Counted from the stretch's first letter, positions 1 to 14,390 are shown. The stretch: 64,000 nt of DNA from Oreocharis arfaki (GCA_013398015.1 VZRR01010901.1:400460-464459), one strand, 5' to 3'. Notes: generated by a model not told the origin, from the letters alone. Numbers and translations are program-made.

Positions 1-523
1 GAAGAGTAGTGATATGATCAGTGAAACTGGGAAATTGATAAGATTTCCTCATTCCTTTGCCTAAAACAAATGTTTGGATTTATTATCATTTTATTGATTA
101 AGCTGAAAAATTGGAGACGTTTCTCTTTTGTAATTTCAACTCAAACTATGCAGCACGGCCTCTGAATAGAAAGTAGAATAATAGAAATGAGATTTCAAAA
201 TAATTTCCAGATAGCTCTCCATAAGCACTAAAAACAGAAATAAAGGAGATTTTATAGTTTCACAGTAGCATCAAGCAATGAAAATCAATCAATTTGAACC
301 AGGTTCATAGTATTAAAACAAACTATCAGCTCATAGTGGGAAGTAAAACAGGTGCAACTTTCACAGTAAGGAAAGCAGATGGAAAAAATGAGCAGATTAA
401 CGGGAATATTTTAAATACATGTGTGCGTGTGTCCATGATCTTTTATTGCCAGAGAAAATCCAGTAGATTAAATTTATATTGTTCTCCGAAGTGTACAATT
501 ATGTATGTTACACAGTGGGAACG
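1..523. other. Non-genic AT-rich sequence
   Basis: No open frame with coding character, no recognisable repeat and no CpG cluster were seen. It ends where the LTR-like sequence begins. Confidence 0.5.
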
Positions 524-920
524 TGTGGTAGATTGACCCTGGCCAGCAACTGAACACCCACTGGTCAATTGCTCACCGCCTGCTGCCTCCCCCCGCTGGG
601 ATGGGGGAGAGAACTGGGAGAACAAAAGTGAGAAAAGATCAGTTTGAGTGAAGCAGAGCTCTGTGTGCAAGCAGAGAAACCAGGAGCTCCTTCCCATCGG
701 CAGGCAGATGTTTAGCCCCTTCCTGCAGGCGGGCAAAACGCTTCCCTTGGGAAGGCAAATGCTGTAACAGCAAGCAACCATCCTTCATCCTCCTTTCCCT
801 GAGCTTTTATTGCTGAGCACAACACCATGGGCTGTGGGATATCCCTTTGGTCACTTGGGGTCATCTGCCACCCCCCTCCCTTGACTTCTTGCCCAGCACT
901 CAGGGTGAACATTGCCATGG
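524..920 (+). mobile_element. Avian endogenous retrovirus LTR remnant (probably solo, 3'-truncated)
   Basis: The stretch from the TGTGGTAGATTGACCCTGG-like start follows the order of a common avian ERV LTR that I recognise: a C-rich block followed by GCTGGGATGGGGGAGAGAA, then AAAAGTGAGAAAA, a CCCATCGGCAGGCAG block, a GGGAAGGCAAATGC block, and GATATCCCTTTGGTCA near the 3' side. No primer-binding site, gag, pol or env sequence follows, so it is most likely a solo or truncated LTR. The 3' boundary is uncertain because similarity fades after about 920. Open frames on the minus strand across it are antisense shadows. Family name (ERVL or ERVK) is not decided here. Confidence 0.65.
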
Positions 921-3900
921 AAGAGTGATTTTGCCTGGTTTTACTCCAGTGTAGTTGCTGCTGGAGTTACTGTGCCTGGTGGCAGCTAGAAGAAGGTGCT
1001 GATGGTGACTGCAGCTTCTGGAAGTTGCTGCAGTGCCTTGTCATTTTTTACTTGGCCATTTTGCCAGAATTCACCATTTTCTCAGATCAACTCCATTCCA
1101 TAATAAATCCATCAAGATGTGTATCTCCCTGGTCACAGCTTGGAGTTGTGTTGCCTTTTTTAGTGCTGGAGAGGCTTGATTTTGGTTGCCAATTTATTTT
1201 TACCAGCTAAAGTTTTGAAGTTTTGTTAGAAGTCAGTTCCCAGGGTGTACATTGCTTGTGTTGGATGGCATCTTTATCCCTTCACCTATGGCCCCAAGGC
1301 TGTCTGTCTGTCTTCAGTTGAACCCATTTCAATTGCATCTGAGGGCTCTAAATGCTCAGCTCCTGTGTTGCCTTCATTTGGACATGATGAATTCCACATG
1401 CATGTGAATCTTATGCTTTGGAATAGCTAAATTTTTGGAGTTACAAAGTTGCCTTGTCTTTCCATGGTGATTGCTACTTAGAACTGGACACTCAATGGGC
1501 TGGGTACTTTTGCTTCTAATGCACAGGCTGTGGTTTTGGTCAAAGTGCATGAATTCAGGCTTTTGAATCAATTTTGCAGATGTGCAGGAGGCAGCTCTGT
1601 GAGTTACTTGTTGACATTGCATTTAAATGAGGCATTTGCTAATTTTTCCCAACCCTAATGGTTGCTTTGGTTCTAAGTGTTTGTATTATTTTTTTCTTTG
1701 AAATTAGAGACTCTGTTACATATATCTCTCTTTTAACTTGAGCGGACATCTATGCCTAGTTTTAGTTTATATCTTCCTGAAAATTCTTATATTAGAATGG
1801 TAAAAGCATATAATAAACAGCGATTATTTGTAACTGGTACAGAGTATCTCTTAGAATACCAGAAATATGGAGCTCTTGAGAGCTGAGAACTATCTTTATA
1901 CCATAACCTTACTAATATCTCATCCCTGCCCACTCTTTTAATGGAGGCAATCTGTTTTTAAAGTTTTAAAGATGTGTTTAAAGTTGCTATTTCAGTCTAC
2001 ATTTTCATATTTTCCTTTGCCTGAAGCAGCTGATAGGAATCCCTGAATCCTGAACAGGCTATTTATGTGAAGAAGCATTATGGCTCTGCCTGTGTAAACA
2101 GAATTTGAGTTGCTTCTGAATGCCCAAGCAGTGCCAGAGTTAGGTAAATAAACTAACTACATTAATTGCTCCTACATCCCTTGAGTGCTTCCACTTTGTA
2201 GGTTTTACAGTAATGTTAATGTATTGTAATCCATTATTATTTGCAAAATTAAAATTTTCTTTCTTTGCCTGCATCTGCCACTGTTAATTCAGAAGCTCTA
2301 ATAAATGCATTAAAAGAGGGAAGTAATAAGCAAAAGAAAGCCCCTCTGGGAATGTATAATTTTACTCTTTGTGCTATGTTGGAAGAAAATAAGCAGTGTA
2401 AACATGCAAAGTTAGCACGGCGCTGAAGTGAGACTACAAAGGAAAGTCGTAAAATCCTTCTGTAGCTGTTGCGCTTGCATTTATTGTAGAAATGGGATGA
2501 GACTCAGTAAGTGCAGTGATGTGCTGAAAGCAGGTGTCAGACTTGCATGGAAGGATGGGCCTGTGTGGAAGCTGTGAGCAGTGTCATGCATTGGGACGGG
2601 AAGCCACTCAGTGGGACACACTGGATATGTCATGTTTATCAGGGAAAATGATAAACCATCAGAAAGATGAGATTGATAAAGGAAAGAGGGAAAATCACAG
2701 AAGGACCTTCTATGTATGTGGACACAGCATATCAGTAAGAATAAAGGTGGCTGAGTGGTGAAATGTTCCCCTTGTCAGAGGGAACTGTTTTGATTTGAAA
2801 ACAATTGCCTTCCTGCCTTTTGGGAGCTGGCTGATACTAAACATGCATTTCTCCTATTAATTTGAAGTGCCAGAGGGCAGTAGAAGATGTCAGAGACAGA
2901 TGTTTTGTTTCGCCATTGTGCAACTTCAAAGGTGAGCATGAGATAGCCCATGACAAGCTGAGCAACTGAGATAAGTCAGAGATTCACAGGGATCCAGGCA
3001 GACTAAAGGAAGATATTAGGATTGGAGCAAGATGGTGAAAAAGAGGGAAAGAAAGTGGACACGGAGTGGATATTGAAAAGGTTTTTTCAAGGCAGGGCTC
3101 TGGCAGGAATAGGAAAAGCTGAGCTGCCTGGAGGAAAAGAAACATTTGGAAGCAGCATGGCCGCCCAAGAGGAGCCAGAAGATAGCTCCATATAGGGAAT
3201 GTACAGGGAGGTGTGTGGCAGAATAGATGTGCTTAATTCATTTGGTACCATCAGAGTGTATCCTGCAGGGACTTCCGTGGAGCTTCAGGGGAGATGCTGG
3301 GTTCAGCACCTCACTGCAGGTGACACACCTGATGGCTCTGACCTCCTCCACAGCTTGTCTTGCAGCAGCCACGCCTCACAGGGGTTCTGCTCTGCCCAGG
3401 GAGCAGCTGCAGGAACACTTGCGGGCAGAAGTGCCAAGGCACAAGCTCTGTAGGGCAGTTGAGCAGCAGTCCTGGGAATAGGAAGTGAGCCTTTCCCAGT
3501 GGGTAGGATGTGACAAATGTCCTGTTGTTTCAATGAGATAATCTTCTCCCATTAGTCTGATCACTGTAATTAGTCAAGCTGTCCTCCCTAGTGATGTCCC
3601 CTGGGATGTATTTTGAAATCTTCCTCCTGTTAGTGCCTGGAGGGTGCTGGATTTGGGAGGAAAGAAGAGCAGTGCTGTTGTTATCCACCCTAAGAGGAGA
3701 AATCTGAGCAAAAGGGGCAGTTTCAGGGTATGACTTAGAACAATCATAATAAAAGGATGTGATGTGGTGATTTTTGGCAGCGTGGGTGAAAGTTAGGAGA
3801 GGAATAAGCTCATTGTGCAGAATGAGATGTATATATTTGTACAGGGGCAAGGTAGCTCCTGTTGGGATATTTGTCTCATGGTTTCTGCCCTAAGCATACA

Positions 3901-6900
3901 TTCTGGTGGAAAACTGTCAGTCTACAGCTGTTAGGGCACGTCCATTTCGGAAATAGACATGTGCAGTAATACAGTTTTTATGCAGGCATAAAGCAATTGC
4001 AGTAAAATAAAGGGGGTTCTTTAATTTCATGAGGCTTAAAATGTGTATGGTCCACAAGGCCACACAAATCCCTCGTGATTTTCTAATGTGCAGCAGCATT
4101 GGGCTTTGCAGAATAAATGGAGCTAATCATTTCTAGGAGCTGGTCTGATCCATTGCTTGAGAAGCTGTGAGCTTGGGCTCGTTCCCTTGAGTCATTTGTA
4201 ACTCCTTTCTTCTGTCTTAAAATGTTAATACGCAGAGCTATGGAACTTTGTGGCTTTTGTAAAGCTTTCTGAATTGGTGCAGTGAAAGATTGTTCTCCAT
4301 GAGGTATACAGGGTTATTCCTAGACTCCTGTGGGGTAGAGCACCCTCCTCTTGTGTGTATTGGACTGAGGGGCTGGATAGCAATTGTTGAAGCCTTGAAT
4401 ACTTGCAATGAATTGTGGAAGAAGAATGGAAGAATAGATAACTTTCCACTAATGTAGGTAAGAAACAGATATGCGTATTAGTGAACATAAATGTGTATTT
4501 GCCAGGCTTTCAGGGAACATAAAAATTGCTATTAAAGTAGAACAAAACAGCTTTAACATTAAGTAGAGCTTCTGTGTAGGAATAGGATAAATATCAGACT
4601 GTAAGTAACTGCAAAGCCCCCCCGAAAAACAGGGCTATAGAAATACACACACGCCTTTCCACTCATGTCCCACGTTCATTAAAAAGCATCGAATGCTGTT
4701 CATCTGCTATCAGCAACATCTGTTTCCTGACTTCCGTTTAGGAGATGCTGATCTACATTTAGTTACGTTATTGTCTCACATCCAGAAACATCACATTTTG
4801 GCTCCTTTGAAGAGTGTACCAGCAATGCTTTTTGGTTCCAGAGAGGTACCTCATCATTCTGTAACTTCTCTGCCCCTCCCAGTGCCTTGTACATAATGAT
4901 GCAAAGTGTTTCTTCCAAGTTCAACAACTACGCTGGTTTATGTGCAGACTGAAAATTTTAGTAGGCAGAGGAAGTGCTTTTAAACAGGAGCTCTGATTTT
5001 TAAAAGCAGCTGCAAAAATGTCTCCCAATGATTTCTTAGTTTAGCCAGGAAAAAAGAAATATATTCTCATCCTTTTAGTATGTTATAAAAGTTTATACTA
5101 ACATAATTCTAATGCAATCGGTAACAATGCGGAGCTGTAAAACAAGTATAACATGATGGAAACAAGCATAATGGTCCTGCTTACCAAGCCAGAGCTAAAC
5201 TTTCAGTGTGAGCATGAAGCTTGGTGTTTTTGGTCTGTCAGTAACACTGTTTTGTATTTAAAACTTTTAACATTCGAGTACTATAAAATCACCGTGACTC
5301 CTTTGCATATCGTTAGCATTGTAGAGATCTACTGCTGGTGTCTGGCTGATGGATCAGACACTTTTAGGTCATCATTACACCTATGCCGTTGCTGGTGCTG
5401 TCTGTATCCGTAAGAGTAATTCTGGCAATAAGCATTAAGTGATATCATCACTCTTCCAGATAGTCTCTGGAGAAGCCAAGCAATGATGTCATGTCTAAGC
5501 AATCTTGTAATCCCAGATGTATCTTTTAATGTCCTGATATACATGTGTTTCTGCAATAGTGTAAGGAATCACATTCTACACTGAAGCTTAATGGTTTTTT
5601 TTCCTTGGGCTGTCGATTTTTCGAATTCAGCAGTAGAAGTCCGTACTTTTCAAGAAAAACTGTGTATTTTTTAGATGTAAGTCTCTGTAACCACATACAT
5701 ATCATTCACAGCTATTACATTTTATAATTTGGCTGATTTTTTCATTCCCATGTCCCAGTCCTAAAAGAAGCTTAGATGAGATTATGTCAGGAAGGTTTCT
5801 TGGATTGAGTTTTGTTGTGATTTGTTCTCTTGCTTGTTTATTAGAACTTTTCTATGCTAGTAGCAGCCTTAATTCAGTTGCATTTCAATTGCCAGAAATG
5901 CTTTTACTGAAATAATTGACTTCTTTTTTTAATTCAACACATTAATATAAATTATACCAACAAAAGACAATGCCATTGCTATAGGCTGTGCCTGTGATAG
6001 CATTAACTGCTTCAGTTATGCCAAGATGGGTTGTACTTGCATAATGAGACCAGCAAACCATTTATGAAGTAGACCTTGCCTGAGGCACGTGCTTAACTTT
6101 ACATAATGCAAATAATTTCACTGATTTCAGAAATTATTTATGAGACAAAATCTTGGCCCCCTCATTCCACAGACTTCAGTGGAGCTAAAAGCCACCCACA
6201 GGGCATAAAACATTTTCAGACTCTGGACTAGAGCTGATAGAATCCCTAGGGCTGCAACGGAATTGATCTTTTGATATTGAAGAAGAGGTGAGACTTGTGG
6301 GTAAACCGTGGAAAACTTAAGAACTATGGATGTAACTTATTATTCATGCGAAAGAGAGGAGGGAATGAGCAGAGGCTTGCATAAAAGTAATAACATTGCC
6401 AAAGGGATGGTCTAGGAAAATGGCCTTTAAAGCAGTATTTTGGATAAATAACTGTGGAACAAGATTGAATCTGTCAAAGAGAGTTTTATCTCTGCAGATG
6501 ACAGGATGCTATGGATGGCCTCTTAGCGACACTATGTGGAAGCCATCTGCCAGGCTAAGGTAGAGCTTAGACACAAGATTCAAGAATCAAGAGCAAGCTC
6601 CAAGATAAGGATGATATTCCAGTTATGGGCTGATACAATAGGAAGATGTTTATTGTTCAGAAGTCATAAGGAAAGAAGATAATGGGCAGGAGAGTCTTTG
6701 GAAGAAAATTAAGATGTCTGCCTTAGTAATGATGAGTCTGTGGTAATTGCTAAACACACACATAAAAGTATGAGAAAAGAAGCTGAGATTTCCATTTGAA
6801 CAGACGGTGTGGCATTTTGGAAGTCATCAGGCAAGCTGAATTTGTGTTTGCACATGCGAGGAAATGTGGAAGGGAAAGAGAAGGATAAAAAAGGACAGAG

Positions 6901-9900
6901 GCTAGTGAAACTACAGAAGGAAACTGAGGTGTGAAGCACAAGGAGAGTCCAATAGAGGACATGCTAAGTTAGCACGCAGGGAGCCAGGAGGAAGATCCAG
7001 GGAATGCTGTCTCTGAAGCTGTGAAAAGAAACGGCACAGCTACAGGAGCATGGCCAAAGCTACCGAAGGGCCTGACTAACAGGCTGTGGAGTTACTGTTA
7101 GAAGTATTTCCTGTTGACTGTAAGAGCATAAAATAGATGTTTATCGACAGGCTTTTTTTTGAAAGGAATTCTAGATGATTATTATGGTGATCTCAGAGTG
7201 GCTGATGTGTTTTGGCATGAGTTTTTCAAGATGGGAGGGACCAAAGCAGATTTGAAGTTTCTTTGTATTATGAAGGGAAGAGCTACAAGGAGAGAAGGTT
7301 GGTTGCAAGGGAGATCTGAGATCAAGGAGATCACCCTCATAAACAGTTGGCTACAGCAGGAGACCTTTTTTGTGCAATCATTAATGAAACATCCATTGAA
7401 CAAGAAAATTAATGACTTGAACTGTAAATGAGACAGTCACGTTGGATAAGTCGTGCAACTCTGTGGTCTACAACATACATTTAACAAGAATTTGGCCCTT
7501 TAAGTTTGACTGCTTTTCGTGATCTGTTTGGGTCAATGTATGTCCAACTCTGGGTAAATCTGAAAATTGTTTGTTCTGGCATTTGGAAGGCATGATGGAC
7601 ATGTGCATGAAATCCTGAGGGCTAAAGCAGGGTGACAGCAGCGTCTTCCTGATGTCATGCATCAAATATTGCATGGGACATACTGAGCTGCTGCAAATGC
7701 CTCATGAAGCTCTTAACCATCCAGAAAATATTCCATGCTTTTCTGTTATCTGAGGCATGTGTTTGTGCCTCAGCTGAGAATGCTTGTCCTGTGCCCCAGG
7801 AGATACAGGCCCCTGATTTTCCTCAGCCAGTTTTGCACTCCCTTCTGCAGTATCACTAGTACAAGTTAGTTTACTTATTTTGCTGCTATGGTCCTTTTAA
7901 AAGTATGTTTTGCATAGATTTAGCTAAAATTTTCATCACCTCTTAATATAGTCAGCTTGCTGTGTTCGGATTGGCCAGCTGAGGCTTTGCATTGATACAG
8001 ACACGAATGGAGGCTTGTTGAATGATGGTATAATGTGAGTGGTTTCAGCTAATTAGCACCTGTGTTTCTGTTCCTTTTTACTTTGTCCAAGTGAATGCTG
8101 TAATGGGCTGTCCCTGAGGATGAGTAGATAGCAAGTGTTTCCTGTGCGTAAACACCTCTGGAAATGCAGTGACTGTGTTCAGCTTTTGCTGAGCTGCTCA
8201 GCACCTGTGAGCAGGAGTGGGACTTACACTTGTGCTTCGAGTGCAGTGTACTCTGGGTAGCAGAAGCCCTTATCTTGCATTTCCATACTGCTGCATGGAA
8301 CAAAAGCCAGTGTAAAAACAAACCCACCCCATCCCTCCATGGGTATTTTGTCTTGCTTGTCTCTTTATGAGCACTAATTTACAGTGAGAGAGCCCATGGC
8401 TGACAAAGGAGAGCTTTTTTGCTTTCTGCTAGCTTTAAGAGAGACAAGGAGAGACTTCTGGACACACTTGCCGTCACTGTCCAGACCTTTTCTAAGCTTT
8501 ATCTTCTCTGGCTGCAGAATTTGTGAGGTGCAAATCACCTCTCCTGAAAATGCCCTGTGGTTTCCATAGGATGAAACCACTCACTGGAGATTAGACCGTG
8601 ACTTCTGATTTACAAAAGTGTCGCTCTATTCAGGTGGCTTCAGACAACTTTGAATTCTAAAAGCTGTGACAAATAGCAATATGGGTGAAGAGGCCATTTT
8701 GAGCACTCGCCTGCCCTACACTGGGGTTTGCTGCCCTCCCTGTTGTGTCAGTGGGACTGTAAACGGGGCTGCACCATGAAACTAGAACATCAGAATGATG
8801 GAGAGTGAGAAACCTGGCAGAAAGTGAAAGGGATCTTTTGATCTTTAAGTGACCCAGTTCATCACGTGGTCCCACAAAACCTTTACATGTGTGTAGTTAA
8901 GGTACTTAATTGCAGCACAGGGAAGTTAATGAAGGAGCAGGGACTTAGGGTGCCCTTAGACACAGCAGAACAACTGACGGATCAATTTCCTGTAGTGCTG
9001 TTTAATTCCTCTAGGGGGTTTCTGCCAGCATTCGAAACCTTGTAAGCCACCTAATTTAGGAGTCAGTTTATTACAAACACTGAAGGATGCATTTGAAACC
9101 CTAATCCCTGCCCCTCTCTTGTACTGTGGCTTGAAACCCAAGCTATTTTTGTAACATTATGAGGTATGAGTATCAGTAAATGAGATCTTGGAAAAAACCC
9201 CAACCACCCCCCAGAATCCCCTGGGACTAAACTTCTGTATTATGTGGGTGAAGCTGTAGAAGTTGACAATGTCTGTATAAATTCATGGAGGGAATTGCTT
9301 TGGAGAAAGTCTCTTTTCCTTTATGAAGAGAAATCAATCCCCCAGAAACCATGCATTTGGTGAGATTGTGATTCCTCTTTACTCTGAATGCTGGCAATCT
9401 CTTGGGACTGAAGTGTACTGTTTGTTCACCCTTTTAGTATCAAGATGTGCATCACATTGATGGTTTTCAGAATGAGGGGAAAGATGGGGAAGGCAAAGAA
9501 AATGTTTTCCCTGTAGGTGTCCCTATGGGAAAAAGCCTTTATGTCTTTGTTCTTCCTTTGTACTTTCCACAGGCATCTTGTTTACACAGTATTTCTCAAA
9601 ACATTTCTAGGTCAAATCAATCTTTTTAGTACCAGGTTTGACCTCACTCTTATTTATTTATGTGACCAGCTGTTACAAGATAAGTGATACAGAAGAGTTA
9701 AGGAAAGGAGAGAAAGGGAGGGAGCAGCTACTTTTCTGTCTCCTCTGCCTCTGTGAAATACATATGCAGCAAATAACCTGAAGGATTGTTTTTACCTCTC
9801 CCATTAACTAAGCTGCTACCAGAGATGACATTAGCTGACATGAATAGTCACTCATCACCAAAACTAGCAATGTTTATCTCCTTCCCATTGCAGGGACTGG

Positions 9901-10431
9901 AATGGTCCATAGCTGTAAAGCTATAGCCATAGCTACACCCATAGCTGTGCAGGGTCCTGAAGAGGGTTTCTACAGGGGACAGCCATTATATTCTTGCAGC
10001 TGTACAGGCATGGGATTATCTTGATGCTCTTCAAATACTCCTCACATCACACTGTCATCAGACACATATGTCATGCTTCCAGTTAAAGGAATGTTGGGGG
10101 GCATGGTCTCTCATCTGTATTGCAGAACCATGTTCCTCTTCCCTCCTGTATCCTTGGGGAATGCATCTTGAAAGAAAGGTCCAGTTTCCTCCTACAGAAG
10201 TTTCTTGTAAGTTTGGTAGGGTTAGTAATAATCATAATTCTCAAGATTAGAGCCATCCACTTTAGCAGGTAAGGAGAGTGAGCATCACTAGACATCTACA
10301 AAAGCCCAGACACCTTCATAAAGTGTCAGCTACTCTTTGTGGGTGGTGAAATTAACCATGTGCTGCCCGAGATAATTTCTGGCATCCAAGATACCCTACC
10401 ATATTCACGAAGTGTAAGAAAAAGAAGTAGG
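921..10431. other. Long gene-free stretch
   Basis: No coding exon is supportable. Open frames are short (at most ~110 codons), lack recognisable domains and often overlap on both strands. A short relic near 6150-6195 (text resembling CATTGACTTCAGTGGAGC) may be an ancient amniote repeat. At 9908-9948 there is a cluster of ATAGCT-type words. Otherwise it is ordinary AT-rich vertebrate non-coding sequence. Confidence 0.5.
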
Positions 10432-10545
10432 ATTATCCTGACTTTACAGATTAGATTGGAAGCAGAGTAAGTGTCAGTTAAATGTGTCAGAGCCAGGGTT
10501 TGAATCATAATCATCTGAATCTCAGACTGGTGCTTTAGCCTCTGA
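10432..10545 (+). repeat. MIR-type SINE fragment
   Basis: The order ATTATCCTGACTTTACAGAT ... AAGTGTCAG ... GTCAGAGCCAGGGTTTGAATC ... CTGGTGCTTTAGCC matches the 3' half of the MIR consensus in plus orientation (TTACAGATGAGGAAACTG, then GGCAGAGCCAGGATTTGAACCC). The tRNA-like B-box remnant sits within it. It is diverged and has lost the middle. This is an ancient amniote element, not a tRNA gene. Confidence 0.6.
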
Positions 10546-11424
10546 AAAGGACTGTTGTTCTGGAGAGGAAAAGCTTGCAGCAGTCAAAGTTGCAGCTTTG
10601 GGGAAGTGACTGGCCAGAAAAATGAGCGTTAGCCAAATGTTTTTGATTTTTGTGGTTGCGTGAGAGAAGCTGTGCATGCTAATTTGGTAAAAATTCAACT
10701 TCATCATTTAATTAGAAGTTGTTGTTATCTCAAAACTTTGCAGCACTCCCACATTTCTCCTGACAGCTTGGGCTGTGTGGCACAGACAAGCTAGGATAGT
10801 TTAAATGTCAAAATATGCTTTACATTCTTGTGTGTATATATATCAATGCATTATTGAGTAAAATAAAACTATGCAGTGTGACAGATTATTTTTCTCTAAT
10901 TGTCATCATTCTTTAAATGAATTTGTGGCTGTCAAGAGAAATTTGCACTTCTAGAAGCATGGCAAACCTTGGAATCATCTAGGCTGAAAATAAGACCAGG
11001 CCTTGCTCTGGAGCTCTTTCTTGAACATTGCTGGAGGTGGCTGAGCTGATTTGAATACATTTGATTTTGAATGCTTTCCCTTGCTTTGCTAATTACATAC
11101 CAGGCTGTATTTCATGCAGAACTCTGACCATTTTTCTCTGTTTATCAACAATTTTTATTGTTTGTGGGAATAAGGAAGTGGGAAGCTTGTATCCTGAGGG
11201 AGCTGGTTCTCCACATGTTCCTGCTGGATGGCCCCTACTGCTGTGATGTTTGTGGAGCAAGAAGCTGGTGCACCCCCATGAGTTAGGGAAGGTTTGTGTT
11301 CCCTTTTTGGAGGTGGGTTTGAGGTAGCAGTAGGCTGGAACTGGGAATCTCTTAGCTAAATTTTGCTTAACCTGGAGAGCCTGGACCAGCTTAGCAGAAG
11401 TTAAAGAAACACTGGTTTCTCCTG
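10546..11424. other. Non-genic stretch before CR1
   Basis: AT-rich sequence with a short (TA)n run near 10831. The last ~100 bases may be further, more diverged CR1 sequence. No gene signal was seen. Confidence 0.45.
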
Positions 11425-12034
11425 GAACATTATTGGTGGTGGACAAGAGGCTGACATGATCCAGCAATATGCACTTGCAGCCCAGGAAGCCAACCATGTT
11501 CTGGACTGCATCAAAAGCAGCATGGCCAGCAGATCCAGGGAGGGGATTCTGCCCCTCTTCTCTGCTGAGAGCCCACCTGGAGCACTGCATCCAGCTCTGG
11601 GGTCCAGCACAGGAAGGACATGGACCTGCTGGAATGAGTCCAGAGGGGGCCACCAAGATGATCTGAGGGAATGGAGCACCTCTCATACAAGGAAAGGCTG
11701 AGAGAATTGGGATTGTTAGCCTGGAAAAGAGAACCTAATTGTCCTTCCAGGACCTGAAGGAAGCCCATAGGACAAAGGGGAATGGCTTCAAACTAAAAGA
11801 GAGTGGGTTAAATTAGATAGGAGGAAGTTCTTTGCTGTGAGTGAGGGTGGTGATGCACTGGAACAGGTTGCCCAGAGAAGTTGTGGATACCCCATCCCTG
11901 TCAGTGTTCAAGGCCAGGCTGGATGGAGCTCTGAGCAACCTGGTCTAGTGGAAGGTGTTGCTGCGCGTGACAGGGAGTTAGAACTAGGTGATCTTTAAAG
12001 GCTCTTCCAACCCAAACCATTCTATGATTCTATG
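11425..12034 (+). mobile_element. CR1 LINE, 5'-truncated, plus strand
   Basis: This is a clear CR1 3' end. It encodes the tail of the CR1 reverse-transcriptase ORF (text translating to ALAAQEANHVLDCIKSS and later LEHCIQLWGP), then the 3'UTR with GGAACAGGTTGCCCAGAGAAGTTGTGGAT, and ends in the CR1-specific tail ACCATTCTATGATTCTATG. The RT frame is broken: the first part reads in one frame and the LEHCIQLWG part in another. Compared with the family as I know it, about 25 bases and then about 60 bases are missing around 11732-11780. A 197-codon open frame on the minus strand across it is an antisense shadow. It is dead. Confidence 0.95.
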
Positions 12035-14390
12035 TTCATTGCATTATATGTGTGTTAGGCAGGCTGAAAAGCTGTATGCACATCACCCGTGGATATGCTA
12101 TTACAAGATTGCAAGGGGAGCCACTGAAGAACGTGAGAAAGGGAATGAAGTAATTCAGAGAGGCAGATTGAAACAAAGATGACTCATCTGATGCCTTAAC
12201 CATAAATGTCACCAATAATTTCTAGCTAGGCAGAAATCATCAACTGCTGTTCCAGCTGGCTTTCCCATTTCCTCTAAAAATATTTAATTTTGAGTTTTGT
12301 TTACTATGCAGGAGAATTCTTTTGTGTGCTGCATAGATCTAAAGCTATGTATTGTCACTTAAGGGGACAGTATCCCCAGCAGGGATACTGGAGGTGCCAA
12401 CCTTGACACTGAAGTGTCTATTGAGATTAATAAGCTCAAGACTCTGGAAACTTTAAAACTGTGTGTTCTGGTTGTCAGCTGGATCTCTGCGTTGAGAGAC
12501 ATGGTTCAAATGGCCATTTGCATGTAGAAAATTTCAGAGAGACAGCAACAGGGGCTTCAGCAGCACCTCAAGTTCCACGTTGACACCTAGTCTTTTTTTT
12601 TGTAGCAAATGTATCACATTAGTCAGGCATTGCTGTATTGGTTTCCCCAGATTCATTTACCTGGTTAGATACTCTGTTGCTTTGAGAGAAAATCTGGACT
12701 TAAATGCCAGAGATAGAATGCCCTTTCCTTGTGCTGCTTTTCTGGGTGCAGATGGATGCCCTCTGTACACTCACAGCGGCAGCAGCAGCCAGCCAAACTG
12801 GTACATCACACCGGTTTCCTTCTGCCCAAAATAAAGGAGAGACTACTTCTGATTAAAATTCAGCCAGAGGCTCTAATACTGTAGTATTAATAGCGGTCCT
12901 GGCCTTGACAAAAATAGCTGTTAAATGGGAAGTAAAAAGCTTTCCATGTTTGCCAGAGTTGTAATGAAAATGGTGGGGCTGTCATAAATACGATGTTCGT
13001 AGTTAAAATGATTATGGCTTAACAATTTTCCGATGCATTGCATTGGGTTATTCCCAGCACATTCAGATCTTAGAGTTGTAAAGACTTAATAGAAAATCTT
13101 GACAGTGAGTCTTGATCAGTGCCAGAGGAAAAAGTAGGTAGTGTTTATGAAATCCACTCACATTCTTTACTCACCACCTTGATGTTGCTCCTGTGCTCAT
13201 TTGTTGTCATCTTTATATGTGTCAAACTCTCTCAAGAAACACTTGAACCAGTTTATGGCTGTGGATTGCTAAGTTCAGTGGCTGAATTTGTGATGCACAC
13301 TATATGAGCCTAATAATGCTCTTGGCCTGTAAATGCTCAGGCTGATGCCTCAGCAGGGGTAAATCCGTGGTGTTCCACAGAAGTGGCTGGAGCTGGGCCA
13401 GTCTGCAGGTTCTGAAGACTGAGCACAATGATGCATCATTGATGCAAATTACTACTTTTAGGAAAAAACTGGGGTTTAGAAGGAATCAAGCGTGCATGGG
13501 TTAATGCTGAGCTGTGAAGCATGGCCAGAAGTTACATTTGACAGATCTTTGTAGATGCCAAGGAACTCGGGGAAAATTTAAATACCAGCCTGTGTGATAA
13601 TGCTAGAACAATAGTAGCTGAGAAAATGTACAGAAATATTTTATTCCAGGCGGTAAAGTGACTAATGCTGCTCATTTATGATCCACACAGTAGGGAAGTG
13701 CATTTGCCTCTCTGTAGCTCCAGTTTCAGTTTGTAGCAGAAACTTGGCTCAGTAGCAGGAATTTGAACACTGGATGGCTCCAGCTTTCATTAATTGTCAG
13801 TTCTGTTTCCTGTTTCTCCAGAACAGAGGCTGAACACTCCTCAATATGTTTTCACTGATCCCTAGTGGGCTTTATGAGTGGAAGGAGACAGATGATTGGA
13901 AGTTCTTCTGCTGACCTGCAGGAATACTACTTTCTTCTTATTTTTGCATATTCTGAAGTAAAGGGAAAAGAGCAATTAATTTATCCTGAAGCCAAGAGGT
14001 GCACAAACCCTAGCGTGGCGTTACGATCTCTGTAACTGTAGAGAACATGAAGCTGAGTATGGAGGACACCCCAGAAATACTGGACTGCTAATCCTCCATT
14101 GAGGTTGCTTGTTTATCTCATGCTAAGGAGACCAAGTGGGTCTAGAGGAGCATTCCCATTTGCGATGGGTCGGTGTCCCAGGAAACACCCTGCTGTTTAT
14201 CTCCGAGTGTCTCAGTTGACAAAAGAATGCAGCACAGCTGTATCAGACAGCAAGAGAGAGCTCCCTGCATTCTCACCTCTTGCTTTGCAGGGTTGTGTAT
14301 GAGATGAGGCTGTTTGGTTGCGTTGTTAAATATATCCCGAAGTGCCTTTCTGAATCCATAGCCTTCTGTGTAGATTACTTTTATGAAGAA

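Noticed and set aside
443..918. Minus-strand frames of 112 and 68 codons.
   Set aside because: Antisense to the LTR remnant.
10490..10510. tRNA-like B-box (GGTTTGAATC).
   Set aside because: It is part of the MIR SINE. No cloverleaf or A-box is present.
11093..11686. 197-codon minus-strand open frame.
   Set aside because: It is mostly antisense to the plus-strand CR1 element, and no domain was recognised.
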